64,000 nucleotides of DNA. Origin: Paracidovorax wautersii. Its GTDB lineage: Bacteria > Pseudomonadota > Gammaproteobacteria > Burkholderiales > Burkholderiaceae_C. The DNA lies in the NCBI RefSeq assembly GCF_031453675.1, contig NZ_JAVIZX010000001.1:3556001-3620000 (forward strand), in the 5' to 3' direction. Shown here one piece after another: positions 9,307 to 18,642 of this stretch. Position 1 is the first letter of the stretch, and each line of letters opens with the position of its first letter. Made by a program: the position numbers and the translations under genes. Below the pieces are notes generated by a model, which saw nothing but the letters and a program-made list of their open reading frames with translations, did not search any database and was not told the DNA's origin.

Positions 9307-10019
9307 TGTCCCGCCAGATTGTCCTGGACACGGAAACCACCGGCTTGTCGGCCGAGGGCGGGGACCGCATCATCGAACTGGGCTGCGTCGAATTGCTGAA
9401 TCGCAAGCTCACAGGCAACAACCTGCACCTGTACTTCAACCCAGGACGCGACAGCCACGAGGATGCGCTGAAGGTGCACGGGATCAGCAACGAGTTCCTG
9501 AAGGACAAGCCGAAGTTCGCGGACATGGCCGATGAGATCCTGCAGTACCTGCAGGGCGCGGAAATCATCATTCACAACGCGGCCTTCGACGTCGGCTTCC
9601 TGAACAAGGAACTGGAACTCACCGGCCGCTCTCCCTTCAAGAACTACGTGGCGAGCGTGACCGACACGCTGGCCATGGCGAAGGAGCTGTATCCCGGCAA
9701 GCGCAACTCGCTGGATGCGCTGTGCGACCGCCTGGGGGTCGACAACTCGGGCCGGACCTTGCATGGCGCCTTGCTCGACGCGGAATTGCTGGCCGATGTG
9801 TACATCAACCTGACCCGGGGCCAGGACGCGCTGCTCATCGCAGACGACAGCCCGTCGGGCGAGGACGGTGTTCAGGTAGCGGCCATCGACCTGAGCGCCA
9901 TCGTGTTGCAGGTGCTGCCTGCCAGCGCGCAGGAACTGGCGGAACACGAGGACACGCTCACGCAGATCGACAAGGCCAGCGGCGGCAAAACAATTTGGCG
10001 ATCAGCTCAGGCGGTCTGA
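9306..10019 (+). CDS. dnaQ: DNA polymerase III epsilon subunit (3'-5' exonuclease)
   Basis: A 237-residue DEDDh exonuclease that proofreads for the replicative polymerase. Exo I is LDTETTGL (catalytic Asp and Glu near residues 7-9), Exo II is IIHNAAFDVGFL, and Exo III is LHGALLDAELLADVY. The C-terminal tail, used for binding the alpha subunit, ends in IWRSAQAV. The start overlaps the fdx stop (TGATG), so it is translationally coupled to the isc operon. Two tRNA-Val genes follow. Confidence 0.95.
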   Translation: MSRQIVLDTETTGLSAEGGDRIIELGCVELLNRKLTGNNLHLYFNPGRDSHEDALKVHGISNEFLKDKPKFADMADEILQYLQGAEIIIHNAAFDVGFLNKELELTGRSPFKNYVASVTDTLAMAKELYPGKRNSLDALCDRLGVDNSGRTLHGALLDAELLADVYINLTRGQDALLIADDSPSGEDGVQVAAIDLSAIVLQVLPASAQELAEHEDTLTQIDKASGGKTIWRSAQAV

Positions 10020-10060
10020 AATTCTGTGCAATAATCGCAGGCTTGTCGCTAAGACAGCAC

Positions 10061-10135
10061 GGGTGATTAGCTCAGCGGTAGAGCACTGCCTTCACACGGC
10101 AGGGGTCACATGTTCGATCCATGTATCACCCACCA
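10061..10135 (+). tRNA. tRNA-Val (anticodon CAC), first copy
   Basis: A cloverleaf of 75 bases including an encoded CCA end. Acceptor GGGTGAT pairs with ATCACCC. The D arm has AGCTCAGCGGTAGAGC. Anticodon stem CTGCC/GGCAG carries loop TTCACAC, giving anticodon CAC for GUG. The T loop is TTCGATC. An extended -10-like sequence (CAATAAT, 10029-10035) lies upstream in the dnaQ-tRNA gap. Confidence 0.97.
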
Positions 10136-10176
10136 GTGTTTTGTTTGAATTCGCGCTCGCTGAGTGCGTGTTCAGC

Positions 10177-10251
10177 GGGTGATTAGCTCAGCGGTAGAGC
10201 ACTGCCTTCACACGGCAGGGGTCACATGTTCGATCCATGTATCACCCACCA
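10177..10251 (+). tRNA. tRNA-Val (anticodon CAC), second identical copy
   Basis: Base-for-base identical to the copy at 10061-10135, including the encoded CCA, with anticodon CAC in loop TTCACAC. It is 41 bases downstream and ends 4 bases before a strong terminator, so both genes are probably processed from one transcript. Confidence 0.97.
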
Positions 10252-10254
10252 ATC

Positions 10255-10288
10255 AAACCCTTGCAGGGACTCCTGCAAGGGTTTTTTT
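10255..10288 (+). terminator. Terminator of the tRNA-Val tandem
   Basis: AAACCCTTGCAGG at 10255-10267 pairs with CCTGCAAGGGTTT at 10272-10284 across a 4-base loop, followed by further T residues. The 13-bp perfect stem is the strongest terminator in the window. Confidence 0.92.
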
Positions 10289-10515
10289 ATGGGTTCTCGG
10301 GATGCGCTGGCGTCGAGGTGGCGGTTCGCGCCCTTAAAAAGTGCGGTGTAGAAGACGAGAACGCGCGAGTCGGACATTTCCCGGCAGGCCTCCTGCTTTT
10401 GCCGGTTTACGCATGTCATGATCCTGGGCCGATCGCCCCTGGATGGCTGGGCTGGCGACGGCGCCATGTTGCCTTCCCCTGCTTTCACGCAGCGTAGGGC
10501 TTGCCTGACCCGACC

Positions 10516-11553
10516 ATGATCACTTTTCACAACGCTTTGCACCAAGGGCACGCGCCCGTCCACGAGTTCTTCCGCGGCGAACGGGTGCCGTGCTTCGAAA
10601 AGCCGGCGCGCGCCGATTTCGTGGAGGCCCGCCTGCGTGAGAGGGGGCATGAGCTGCGCGAAGCGACAGAGGACTGCAGCGAAGCGCTGAACCAGGTGCA
10701 TTCGGCGCGTTACCTGCGCTTCCTGCAAACCGCGTGGCAGCAGTGGCTGGCACTGCACCAGGCCAACGGGGGCGTGCAACCCTTTCCGTCGGTCTGGCCG
10801 GTGCGCACGCTGCGCTCCGACATCGAGCCAGACAACTTCGTTGCCCGCCTGGGGTTGTATTCCATGGACAACGGCACGCCGATGGCCGAGGGGACCTGGG
10901 CTGCCGCCAAGGCGGGCGCGGATGCCGCCGCCAGCGCCGCGGCATTCGTGGCGGGTGGTGCCCGTGTCGCCTTTTGCAATACACGTCCACCGGGCCACCA
11001 TGCCGGTCCGGATTTCATGGGCGGCTACTGCTTTCTCAACAATGCAGCAGTGGCCGCACAGACGCTGAGACTGCGCGGCTTTGGCAAAGTGGCGGTGCTG
11101 GACGTGGACTACCACCACGGCAACGGCACGCAGAGCATTTTCTATGGCCGCTCCGACGTGTTCTTCGTCAGTATCCACGGTGACCCGCGGACAGAATATC
11201 CGTTCTACCTTGGCCACGCCGACGAGACGGGGGAGGGGGCTGGCACCGGCTTCAATTTGAACCTTCCACTTCCGGCGGGCACCACTGCGCGTGAGTGGTT
11301 CGCCACGCTGGAGCAGGCATGCGCGCGCATCGGAGACTTTGGAGCCGAAGGGCTGGTGGTCTCCCTAGGCCTCGATACGTTTGCAGGAGATCCCATTTCG
11401 CGCTTCAAGCTGGCTTCTGCGGATTTCGTGACATTGGGCCAGCGATTATCACAGATGGGTCTGCCCACGGTCTTCGTGCTGGAGGGCGGCTATGCGGCGT
11501 CGGAACTGGGCTTGAATGCGGTGAACGTGCTGGAAGGCTTCGAGCAGGCGTGA
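10516..11553 (+). CDS. Acetylpolyamine amidohydrolase-type deacetylase (histone deacetylase family)
   Basis: A zinc hydrolase predicted to remove acetyl groups from polyamines or other acetylated amines. Family motifs in order: RPPGHHA (catalytic His pair), CFLNNAAVAA, the zinc-binding VLDVDYHHGNGTQ, and SLGLDTFAGDP with the third metal Asp. The N-terminal half (HEFFRGERVPCFEKPARAD) resembles acetylpolyamine amidohydrolases more than histone deacetylases proper. An upstream TTG at 10501 is in frame, but the ATG at 10516 is preferred, giving 345 residues. It is followed 42 bases later by an FAD oxidoreductase. The true substrate is inferred. Confidence 0.85.
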   Translation: MITFHNALHQGHAPVHEFFRGERVPCFEKPARADFVEARLRERGHELREATEDCSEALNQVHSARYLRFLQTAWQQWLALHQANGGVQPFPSVWPVRTLRSDIEPDNFVARLGLYSMDNGTPMAEGTWAAAKAGADAAASAAAFVAGGARVAFCNTRPPGHHAGPDFMGGYCFLNNAAVAAQTLRLRGFGKVAVLDVDYHHGNGTQSIFYGRSDVFFVSIHGDPRTEYPFYLGHADETGEGAGTGFNLNLPLPAGTTAREWFATLEQACARIGDFGAEGLVVSLGLDTFAGDPISRFKLASADFVTLGQRLSQMGLPTVFVLEGGYAASELGLNAVNVLEGFEQA

Positions 11554-11595
11554 GCCAATGGACGGCCCGTGCATGCAGCACCAGGGAGGATGAAG

Positions 11596-12702
11596 ATGGA
11601 GCGGATCGATTGCGTGGTCATCGGCGCAGGTGTCGTGGGCTTGGCCGTGGCACGTGCCTTGGCCCTGAGCGGGCGAGAGGTATGGGTGCTTGAAGCCGAG
11701 GGGGCCATTGGCACCGGCACGAGTTCGCGCAACAGTGAAGTGATCCATGCCGGCATTTATTACCCTGCAGGTTCGCTGAAGGCCCGGCTGTGCGTGCAGG
11801 GCAAGGCATTGCTGTATGCCTACTGCGCAGACAGAGGCGTGCCGCACCGCCGTTGCGGCAAACTCATCGTGGCGACCGCGCCGCAGCAGGTGGAGACGCT
11901 CCAAGGCATCCGGGCGAAAGCCCGGGCCAATGGCGTGGATGACCTCCAGTGGCTCACGAGGGATCAGGCGCATGCGCTGGAACCTGCGCTTGCGTGCCAT
12001 GCTGCGCTGCTGTCTCCAAGCACGGGCATCGTGGACAGCCACGCGTTGATGCTGGCCCTGCAGGGCGACCTGGAGCACGCCGGCGGACTGGTGGCCTTCC
12101 ATTCCCCGGTGGCGCGGGCCCGTGTGGCCGACGATCGGATTCACCTGCAGACCGAGGACGGCACGGGCATCGCGGCCCGCACCGTCGTCAATGCGGCAGG
12201 GCTCCACGCGCCGGATCTCGCCGGTCGCTTCGAAGGGCTCGATTCGCGTCATGTGCCGCGCGCGCATTACGCCAAGGGCAGCTACTTCACGCTGGCAGGT
12301 CGGGCGCCTTTTACACGTTTGGTCTATCCGGTGCCGGAGCCCGCCGGCCTGGGTGTCCATCTCACGCTTGACCTGGGCGGCCAGGCCAAATTCGGCCCGG
12401 ACGTCGAGTGGGTTTCTAACGCGCAGGATCTGGTGGTCGACCCCCGACGGGGTGAGGCCTTTTATGCCGAGGTGCGCAAGTACTGGCCGGCGCTGCGAGA
12501 CGGTGCGCTGACGCCCGGCTATGCCGGCATCCGTCCCAAGATCCACGGCCCCGCAGAACCGGCAGGCGATTTCCTGATCCAGGGTCCCGATCACCATGGC
12601 GCGCCTGGACTGGTCAACCTGTTCGGTATCGAGTCGCCGGGGCTGACCAGCTCTCTTGCCATCGCCGAGCATGTCGCCAAGATGGTGTCTTCGCTTTCTT
12701 GA
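11596..12702 (+). CDS. FAD-dependent oxidoreductase (DAO family, L-2-hydroxyglutarate dehydrogenase-like)
   Basis: A 368-residue flavoprotein. The N-terminal dinucleotide motif is [17 protein letters not shown], followed by [14 protein letters not shown], which is characteristic of the L2HGDH/LhgO branch of the DAO family. The C-terminal segment [17 protein letters not shown] and a final [13 protein letters not shown] are also typical. It probably oxidises a 2-hydroxy acid and passes electrons to the quinone pool. ATG 11596 is chosen because a GGGAGG ribosome site lies 6 bases before it. ATG 11590 would sit directly against that site. No partner genes are adjacent. Confidence 0.85.
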   Translation: MERIDCVVIGAGVVGLAVARALALSGREVWVLEAEGAIGTGTSSRNSEVIHAGIYYPAGSLKARLCVQGKALLYAYCADRGVPHRRCGKLIVATAPQQVETLQGIRAKARANGVDDLQWLTRDQAHALEPALACHAALLSPSTGIVDSHALMLALQGDLEHAGGLVAFHSPVARARVADDRIHLQTEDGTGIAARTVVNAAGLHAPDLAGRFEGLDSRHVPRAHYAKGSYFTLAGRAPFTRLVYPVPEPAGLGVHLTLDLGGQAKFGPDVEWVSNAQDLVVDPRRGEAFYAEVRKYWPALRDGALTPGYAGIRPKIHGPAEPAGDFLIQGPDHHGAPGLVNLFGIESPGLTSSLAIAEHVAKMVSSLS

Positions 12703-12841
12703 AACCGACCCGCCGCCATGAAGCCCCTGATTGCTGTACGGCAGCCATCCGTACGGGTGCATTGGCTAAGATGAGGCGTCCGCCTACACCCCCCTGGGAC
12801 ATGGCGGATTACCGTTGTTTCCTGCTATGAAAGGCTTGTGT

Positions 12842-13150
12842 ATGACTACTGCTTCCGACACCGTTTCCAACGCACAACACGAACTCGAAAAGCTCGTTTC
12901 CGATCTTCGGAGCCTGATTTCCAGCAAGGACCTGGACAGCGTTCCCGAAATCAAGCGCCTGCGTCAGCGCCTCGACGACGGCATCCATACCGTGCGTGAA
13001 TCCGCAGCACGTGCAGCGCAAGAGGCCGCCTACCAAGCCAAGGAGGCAGCACGTGCTGCCGACCGGTATGCCCACGATGAGCCCTGGCGAGTGGCTGGCG
13101 CAGCCCTCGCAGCAGGTGCGCTGGTGGGTTTCCTGCTTGCCCGCCGTTGA
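12842..13150 (+). CDS. DUF883 (ElaB/YqjD-type) membrane-anchored protein
   Basis: A 102-residue protein with a long amphipathic helical region (HELEKLVSDLRSLISSKD to about residue 75) and a C-terminal membrane anchor (VAGAALAAGALVGFLLARR). This is the layout of ElaB/YqjD, which tether ribosomes or respond to stationary-phase stress in enterobacteria. ATG 12842 is preferred over in-frame ATGs further upstream because a GAAAGG site precedes it. It is followed by YqjE- and YqjK-like genes, the usual trio. Confidence 0.88.
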   Translation: MTTASDTVSNAQHELEKLVSDLRSLISSKDLDSVPEIKRLRQRLDDGIHTVRESAARAAQEAAYQAKEAARAADRYAHDEPWRVAGAALAAGALVGFLLARR

Positions 13151-13200
13151 TCGATGAAGGTCGCGGGGAGGACGATCACAATGCATAACGAAAGCGCCGC

Positions 13201-13596
13201 ATGAACTGGTTTGCCCTTTTGGGCCTGGAAGGCTGGGTCGCGCGCTGGCGTGCCAACATCATTGAAGGCGCAATTGCGGCGGAAGATCGTCTGGAGCTTG
13301 CCAGGCTGGAGTGGTCGGAGCAAAAGCGGCGCCTGGGGCGCTTGGTGGTCCTTGCCGTTGCACTCGGTGGTCTCACCGTGGTCACCCTGACGCTGCTGTC
13401 CGTGGCGCTTCTGGTGCAGTTCTGGGACACACCGCATCGCATCTTGGTGGCTTGGCTGGTCGCCGGTGGATGGCTGCTCATCTGGGCCGCCGTGCTCGGC
13501 ACGCTGATTTCCACCGTGCGCCAGGCCGGCAACGCCTTTGCCCTCACGCGCCGCGAGTTGGCCCATGACTGGCGAGAAATCAAGGAGCGACTGTGA
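13201..13596 (+). CDS. Phage holin family / YqjE-like membrane protein
   Basis: A 131-residue protein with two hydrophobic helices (about residues 48-70 and 80-103) linked by FWDTPHR, and charged ends. The order after a DUF883 gene and before a YqjK-like gene identifies it as the YqjE (PF07332) type. Despite the family name there is no phage context here. It is an inner-membrane protein of unknown function linked to envelope stress. The stop overlaps the next start. Confidence 0.85.
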   Translation: MNWFALLGLEGWVARWRANIIEGAIAAEDRLELARLEWSEQKRRLGRLVVLAVALGGLTVVTLTLLSVALLVQFWDTPHRILVAWLVAGGWLLIWAAVLGTLISTVRQAGNAFALTRRELAHDWREIKERL

Positions 13597-13916
13597 GTAG
13601 CATGCGACCTCCGCTGGAGCGCGACTCCGGCCTCCCCACACCTACGGAACCCCAGCAGAAGGTGCTGGACCGGATTGCCTTGCAGCGCGAACGTCTGCGG
13701 GCCCGCCGCGCGGCGCACCGCCAAGCGGTGGCGCTGCAGGCGGAAGACGCCGGAATCGACCCCCAGGCGCCGCTGGTGGCCCGGGTCTTGGCTTTCGCCC
13801 GGTTGCATCCAGCCGTGGTGGCGGTGGCCGCGCTGGGCGCCTTGGCTGCAGGTCCGAGCCGACTGATCCGCTGGTCCAGCGTGCTCATGCCTTTGCTGGC
13901 GCGCATGCGGCGGTGA
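13593..13916 (+). CDS. YqjK-like small protein
   Basis: A 107-residue protein starting at a GTG that overlaps the previous stop by 4 bases; an ATG nine bases later is an alternative. It has an Arg-rich helical N-terminal half (ALQRERLRARRAAHRQAVALQ) and a short hydrophobic stretch near residues 70-90. Position rather than strong similarity supports the YqjK label. It ends 21 bases before a bidirectional terminator. Confidence 0.7.
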   Translation: MSSMRPPLERDSGLPTPTEPQQKVLDRIALQRERLRARRAAHRQAVALQAEDAGIDPQAPLVARVLAFARLHPAVVAVAALGALAAGPSRLIRWSSVLMPLLARMRR

Positions 13917-13937
13917 CCTTCGCTGCTCTTGCCATGT

Positions 13938-13964
13938 AAAAAAAGGCCCCTGGGGCCTTTTTTT
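13938..13964. terminator. Bidirectional terminator between the yqjK-like gene and pyrD
   Basis: Seven A, then GGCCCC-T-GGGGCC, then seven T. The palindrome can stop transcription from both sides and lies between convergent genes (yqjK-like plus strand, pyrD minus strand). Confidence 0.9.
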
Positions 13965-13983
13965 GTTGGAGGCGTTTGAAGAT

Positions 13984-15054
13984 TCAGCGCAACGCTTTGA
14001 TGGCCCGGGCTGCCCGATTGACGAGGGTGGGACCTTCGTAGATCAAGCCCGTATAGATCTGCACCACGTCGGCACCCGCTTCGATCTTGCTCACGGCGTC
14101 GGCAGCGCTCAGGATGCCGCCGACGCCGATGATGGGGAAACCCGGGCCCAGTGCAGCGCGCAGTTGACGGATCACACGGTTGCTGGCCTGGAGGACGGGG
14201 GCGCCGCTGAGGCCGCCGGCTTCTGCCGCGTGGCTCAGGCCTTGCACGGCATCCCGCTGGATGGTCGTGTTGGTGGCGATGACGCCGTCCATGCGATGGC
14301 GCTGCAGCGTGGCGGCGATGACGGCCACCTGCGCTTCGTCCAGGTCGGGTGCGATCTTCACGAAGATCGGAACGCGTCGCTCTTTGCCATGGGCAGCGAG
14401 GTGTTGGCTTGCCAGCGTGGCGCGCCGCTCGGCGATGGCGCTCAGCAATTGGTCCAGCGCCTCGTCGGTCTGCAGCGCGCGGAGGTTCTGCGTGTTGGGT
14501 GAGCTGATGTTGACGGTGACATAGTCTGCATGCGGGAAGACGCCCTCCAGGCAGGTCAGATAGTCGCCGGTGGCCTGTTCGATGGGCGTGCTGGCGTTCT
14601 TGCCGATGTTCAGGCCCAGCAGCATGGGATGCTTCCGAGGCTGCTGGCGGAAGCGCGCTTGCTGCACGTTGTGCAGGAAGGCGTCCAGCCCCTCGTTATT
14701 GAAGCCCAGCCGGTTGATCAGGGCCCGGGCTTGCGGCAGACGGAACATGCGCGGCTTGGGATTGCCGGGCTGTGCCTTGGGCGTGACCGTCCCAACCTCC
14801 ACGAAGCCAAAGCCCATCGCCCCCAGGGCGTCGATGCACCGGGCATTCTTGTCCAGGCCTGCGGCCATGCCGACACGGTTGGGGAACGTCAGGCCGGCGA
14901 GTTCAATAGGATCGTCCACGGTTTCGCTGCTCCACGCCCACTGCAGCGGCGTGCGCTGGCCTCGCGCGAGCATGTCCATGGTGAGATCGTGGGCGGCTTC
15001 GGCGTCCAGGCCGAAGAGAAAGGGGCGGGCGAGGGAGTAGGGGATGAGCGACAT
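13984..15054 (-). CDS. pyrD: Dihydroorotate dehydrogenase (quinone), class 2
   Basis: A 356-residue membrane-associated flavoenzyme of pyrimidine synthesis that oxidises dihydroorotate with quinone. Class 2 features are an N-terminal helical quinone-tunnel region ([20 protein letters not shown]), [37 protein letters not shown] with the catalytic Ser region, and the FMN phosphate loop [13 protein letters not shown]. The frame is open well upstream, but the ATG at 15054 gives the normal N-terminus. It is divergent from rpiA, whose start is only 34 bases away, so the promoters must overlap or lie within the coding ends. Confidence 0.97.
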   Translation of the reverse strand: MSLIPYSLARPFLFGLDAEAAHDLTMDMLARGQRTPLQWAWSSETVDDPIELAGLTFPNRVGMAAGLDKNARCIDALGAMGFGFVEVGTVTPKAQPGNPKPRMFRLPQARALINRLGFNNEGLDAFLHNVQQARFRQQPRKHPMLLGLNIGKNASTPIEQATGDYLTCLEGVFPHADYVTVNISSPNTQNLRALQTDEALDQLLSAIAERRATLASQHLAAHGKERRVPIFVKIAPDLDEAQVAVIAATLQRHRMDGVIATNTTIQRDAVQGLSHAAEAGGLSGAPVLQASNRVIRQLRAALGPGFPIIGVGGILSAADAVSKIEAGADVVQIYTGLIYEGPTLVNRAARAIKALR

Positions 15055-15088
15055 GGGGATAATTCCGGGATCACTCCGATTTTCTCCC

Positions 15089-15784
15089 ATGACGACCACT
15101 CCCTCTTCCTCCTTGACCCAAGACGAACTCAAGGCCCTCGTCGGCCAGGCGGCGCTGCAGTACGTAGTGCCGGGCGAGATCGTCGGCGTCGGTACCGGCT
15201 CCACGGTCAACAAGTTTATCGAAGCTCTCGCCAGCATGAAGGACCGCATCCGCGGCGCCGTCTCCAGTTCAGTGGCCAGCACCGAGCGGCTGAAGGCGCT
15301 GGGGATTCCGGTATTCGATGCGAATGAAGTCGAATCGCTCGCGGTGTACATCGATGGGGCCGATGAGATCGATGCGCAGGGCCATATGGTCAAGGGCGGT
15401 GGAGCGGCGCTCACGCGGGAGAAGATCGTCGCGGCGCTGGCGCAGCGGTTCGTCTGCATTGCGGACGAGTCCAAGCTGGTCGATGTGCTCGGCAGCTTTC
15501 CCCTGCCGGTAGAGGTCATTCCCATGGCCACCGAACATGTCCGGCGGCGGTTCCAAGCGCTGGGCGGTTCGGCCACCGTCCGGCTCCGGGACGGACAACC
15601 ACTGGTCACCGACAACGGGCAGCACATCGTGGATGTGCTGGGCCTGCGCATCCGGGATCCGCTGATGTTCGAGTCGGAGGTGAATCAGTGGCCTGGCGTG
15701 CTGACCGTGGGCGTATTCGCACACCAAAAGGCCAGTGTGTGCCTCCTGGGTACCGCCCAAGGCGTGAAAACGCTGACCTTCTGA
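15089..15784 (+). CDS. rpiA: Ribose-5-phosphate isomerase A
   Basis: A 231-residue enzyme of the pentose phosphate pathway that interconverts ribose 5-phosphate and ribulose 5-phosphate. Visible motifs are the phosphate loop [25 protein letters not shown], the catalytic-site IDGADEID and [11 protein letters not shown]. The ATG at 15089 is chosen because the residues encoded before it are not family-like. Length is normal. It is convergent with the glutaredoxin-like gene. Confidence 0.97.
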   Translation: MTTTPSSSLTQDELKALVGQAALQYVVPGEIVGVGTGSTVNKFIEALASMKDRIRGAVSSSVASTERLKALGIPVFDANEVESLAVYIDGADEIDAQGHMVKGGGAALTREKIVAALAQRFVCIADESKLVDVLGSFPLPVEVIPMATEHVRRRFQALGGSATVRLRDGQPLVTDNGQHIVDVLGLRIRDPLMFESEVNQWPGVLTVGVFAHQKASVCLLGTAQGVKTLTF

Positions 15785-15827
15785 ATGCGATGAATGGCCT
15801 GCGCTGCAGGTCCGCGGGTTCAGTACA

Positions 15828-16466
15828 TCAGAACGTGATGCCCGCCGGATTGGAGGGGGTCGGGCCAGAGGGAGCGGCAGATGGTTGGGCCGGTCGTACG
15901 GCCGACGCTGCAGCGGCGGGTGCCGGGGCCGGCCTGGCGACCGAGGCGACCAGCGGCGTGGCCGCCGCGCGGCGGTAGCCGGTCGGCAACTGCGACTGCT
16001 TGGGGTAGCCGGCAGCGTCCAGGTACTGCGTCCACTCCGTGTCGGAAAATCCCTGCAGCTGCTGGCCACCCACGGTGCCGAAGGGCAGGCTCGTACCGCC
16101 GCTCAGCCGCTGCAAGGCTTCGATGTCTTCATTGGTGTTGACCGTGCGTTCCGTGAACGGTACGCCCCGCGCGAGCAACAGATTGCGCGCGCTGACGCAC
16201 GGCGCGCAGTCGTTACCGGTGTAGAGCGTGACGGGAAACCGGGCTGCGACCTGGCGCAGCTCGTAGGGCAACGCGGGGCCGCCAGCGCCCTGAGCACGCT
16301 CCGTGGGCACCGGTGCGGCCTGGGCCGCAGGGTCGGGGGCTCGGTCTGAAAAGGTGACCTTGCCGTCCGGCCCGACGATGCGATAGACCTGCTGGGCTTG
16401 CACGGCGGTGGCCAGCAGTACCAGCACGGTGGCCCCCGCCAAGGAGAGTGCGTAACGTGGATTCAT
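15828..16466 (-). CDS. Exported glutaredoxin-like protein with DUF4124 domain
   Basis: A 212-residue protein with a signal peptide (ALSLAGATVLVLLATAVQA). A DUF4124 segment follows (QVYRIVGPDGKVTFSDRAP, about residues 25-45), then a glutaredoxin/thioredoxin fold with redox motif CAPC in LYTGNDCAPC, and a Pro/Ala-rich tail. It probably acts as a periplasmic thiol-disulfide protein. The frame is open far upstream inside prlC, but the ATG at 16466 is the only start giving a signal peptide. It lies 50 bases after prlC on the same strand and may be cotranscribed. Confidence 0.85.
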   Translation of the reverse strand: MNPRYALSLAGATVLVLLATAVQAQQVYRIVGPDGKVTFSDRAPDPAAQAAPVPTERAQGAGGPALPYELRQVAARFPVTLYTGNDCAPCVSARNLLLARGVPFTERTVNTNEDIEALQRLSGGTSLPFGTVGGQQLQGFSDTEWTQYLDAAGYPKQSQLPTGYRRAAATPLVASVARPAPAPAAAASAVRPAQPSAAPSGPTPSNPAGITF

Positions 16467-16516
16467 GTGCGGCTCCTGTCTTGTTGTGCTGGTGGTCTGG
16501 TCTGGCCCGGCCTCGC

Positions 16517-18553
16517 TCAGGTGGCGGCCATGCCCTGATGGCGCAACAGCGCATCCAGCGACGGCTCGCGGCCACGGAAGGCCTTGAACGACTCCATGGC
16601 AGGGCGGCTGCCTCCGGCTTCCAGGATGGCTTCGCGGTAGCGGCGGCCGGTTTCGGCGTCGGGCTGGCCATCCGCTCCGGCAGATTCCTCGAAGGCGGCA
16701 TAGGCATCGGCGCTCAGCACTTCCGCCCACTTGTAGCTGTAGTAACCGGCGGCGTAGCCGCCCGCAAAAATGTGGCTGAAGGTGTGGGCCGAGCGGCTGA
16801 AAGCCGGAGGCTGCAGCACGGCAACCTCTGCGCGCACCTGGTCTAGCAGGGGCATGAAGTCGCTGGCGGGGTCGTGCTCCGTGTGCAGCAGCATGTCGAA
16901 CAGCGCGAACTCGATCTGGCGCAGCGTGGCCATGCCGCTCTGGAAATTCTTGGCGGCAATCATCTTGTCGAACAGGGCGCGCGGCAGAGGCTCGCCCGTA
17001 TCTACGTGCGAGGTCATGTGCTTGAGCACATCCCATTCCCAGCAGAAGTTCTCCATGAACTGGCTCGGCAGTTCGACGGCGTCCCACTCCACGCCGCTGA
17101 TCCCCGACACGTCGCGCTCGTTCACTTGCGTGAGCATGTGGTGCAAGCCATGGCCGAACTCGTGGAACAAGGTGATGACATCGTCGTGCGTGAGCAGCGG
17201 CGGCTTGCCGTCAACGCCCTCGGCGAAGTTGCAGACGAGATGCGCCACGGGCGTCTGCAGGGTACCTGTGTCCGGACGGAGCCAACGGGCACGCACATCG
17301 TCCATCCAGGCACCGCCACGCTTGCCGACGCGGGCCGGCTGGTCCAGATAGAACTGGCCGATGAGCTGGCCATTGCGTTCGATGCGGTAGAACTCCACAG
17401 CGGGGTTCCACACGGGTGCCTTGTCCTTGCGGATGGCGACCTCGAACAGCGTTTCGATGATCTTGAACAGGCCGCCCAGCACCTTGGGCGCCGTGAAGTA
17501 CTGCTTCACCTCCTGCTCGCTGAAGGAATACCGTTGTTCCTTGAGCTTTTCGGAGATGTAGGGCCAGTCCCAGGATTGCGGGTCGGCGATGCCGAGTTGC
17601 TCGGCCGCAAAGGTGCGCAGGTCGGCCACATCCTGCTCGGCGTAGGGCCGCGCGCGGCGAGCCAGGTCGCGCAGGAAGTCGACGACCTGTGCGGGCGACT
17701 CCGCCATCTTGGGCACCAGCGATACTTCGCCGAAGTTGGCGTAGCCCAGCAGCTGTGCCTCTTCCTTGCGCAGCGCCAGGATTTCCTTGACCAGTTCGGT
17801 GTTGTCGAAGCGGCGGGCGTCGCCCTCGGCCTGGTCTGAGGCGCGCGTCACATAGGCGCGGTAGAGCGTCTCGCGCAAGGCGCTGCTGCGGGCGAACTGC
17901 ATGACCGGCAGGTAGCAGGGCATCTTCAGCGTGAGCTTGTAGCCGGGCTTGCCCTCGGCCTGGGCAGCGGCCCGTGCGGATTGCTGCACATCGGCCGGCA
18001 CACCGTCGACCTCTTCGGCCTGCGCGTAGTAGGCGAACGCGTCGGTCGCGTCGAGCGCGTTCTCGCTGAACTTCTGGCTCAGTTCGGCCTGGCGTTCCTG
18101 GATCTGGGCAAAACGTTCACGGGCCGGGCCTTGCAGTTCGGCGCCGGAAAGCACGAAGTTGCGCACCGCGTTGCGCAGCGCCTGCTGTTGCTCGGGACTG
18201 AGGGTGGACGGATCGATGGCCTTGTACTTGGCATACAGCCGCTCGTCGGCGCCCAGACGCGTCCAGAACTCGGTCACGCGGGGCAGGGCGGCGTTGTATG
18301 CAGCGCGCAGCTCCGGCGTGTCCGCCACGCTGTTGAGATGGCTCACAGCACCCCAGGCGCGGCCCAACTCCTCGGTGGCGACGTCGAGCACTTTGGCAAT
18401 GGCATCCCACCGGGCCGGGAAGTCCGGCGCCGTCACCGTTTCGAGAGCCGTATTGGCGCGCTCGAGCAGCGTGTCGATGGCCTGCGGCACATCTTCAGGG
18501 CGGATGCGGCCGAATTGCGGGAGGTGGGAGAAGTCGAGGAGAGGATTGCTCAT
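16517..18553 (-). CDS. prlC: Oligopeptidase A (M3 family metallopeptidase)
   Basis: A 678-residue cytoplasmic zinc peptidase that degrades oligopeptides, including cleaved signal peptides. The zinc motif HEFGH is visible in TLFHEFGHGLHHML. The downstream third-ligand region and substrate loop HIFAGGYAAGYYSYKWAEVL are typical of M3A enzymes. Length matches PrlC. The start is taken at MSNPLLDFSHLP (18553), with an ATG three codons upstream as an alternative. It lies downstream of folD on the same strand. Confidence 0.96.
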   Translation of the reverse strand: MSNPLLDFSHLPQFGRIRPEDVPQAIDTLLERANTALETVTAPDFPARWDAIAKVLDVATEELGRAWGAVSHLNSVADTPELRAAYNAALPRVTEFWTRLGADERLYAKYKAIDPSTLSPEQQQALRNAVRNFVLSGAELQGPARERFAQIQERQAELSQKFSENALDATDAFAYYAQAEEVDGVPADVQQSARAAAQAEGKPGYKLTLKMPCYLPVMQFARSSALRETLYRAYVTRASDQAEGDARRFDNTELVKEILALRKEEAQLLGYANFGEVSLVPKMAESPAQVVDFLRDLARRARPYAEQDVADLRTFAAEQLGIADPQSWDWPYISEKLKEQRYSFSEQEVKQYFTAPKVLGGLFKIIETLFEVAIRKDKAPVWNPAVEFYRIERNGQLIGQFYLDQPARVGKRGGAWMDDVRARWLRPDTGTLQTPVAHLVCNFAEGVDGKPPLLTHDDVITLFHEFGHGLHHMLTQVNERDVSGISGVEWDAVELPSQFMENFCWEWDVLKHMTSHVDTGEPLPRALFDKMIAAKNFQSGMATLRQIEFALFDMLLHTEHDPASDFMPLLDQVRAEVAVLQPPAFSRSAHTFSHIFAGGYAAGYYSYKWAEVLSADAYAAFEESAGADGQPDAETGRRYREAILEAGGSRPAMESFKAFRGREPSLDALLRHQGMAAT

Positions 18554-18642
18554 GCGAAGCATTGTGCGGGCAAGCGCGCCGGTTTCAATGACGAAGTGGA
18601 TTGATCGTCGCTATGCCGACGATGGGCCGGGCGCCTCGGCGC

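Noticed and set aside
10237-10497. 86-residue open frame starting inside the second tRNA-Val
   Set aside because: It begins within tRNA and terminator sequence, has no ribosome site and no family-like sequence.
13201-13596. A prophage holin
   Set aside because: The family name suggests phage, but the gene lies in the common DUF883-YqjE-YqjK trio with no phage genes in the window.
15798-15810. CCTGC-GCT-GCAGG hairpin between rpiA and the glutaredoxin-like gene
   Set aside because: Short stem and no T tract on either strand, so not called a terminator.
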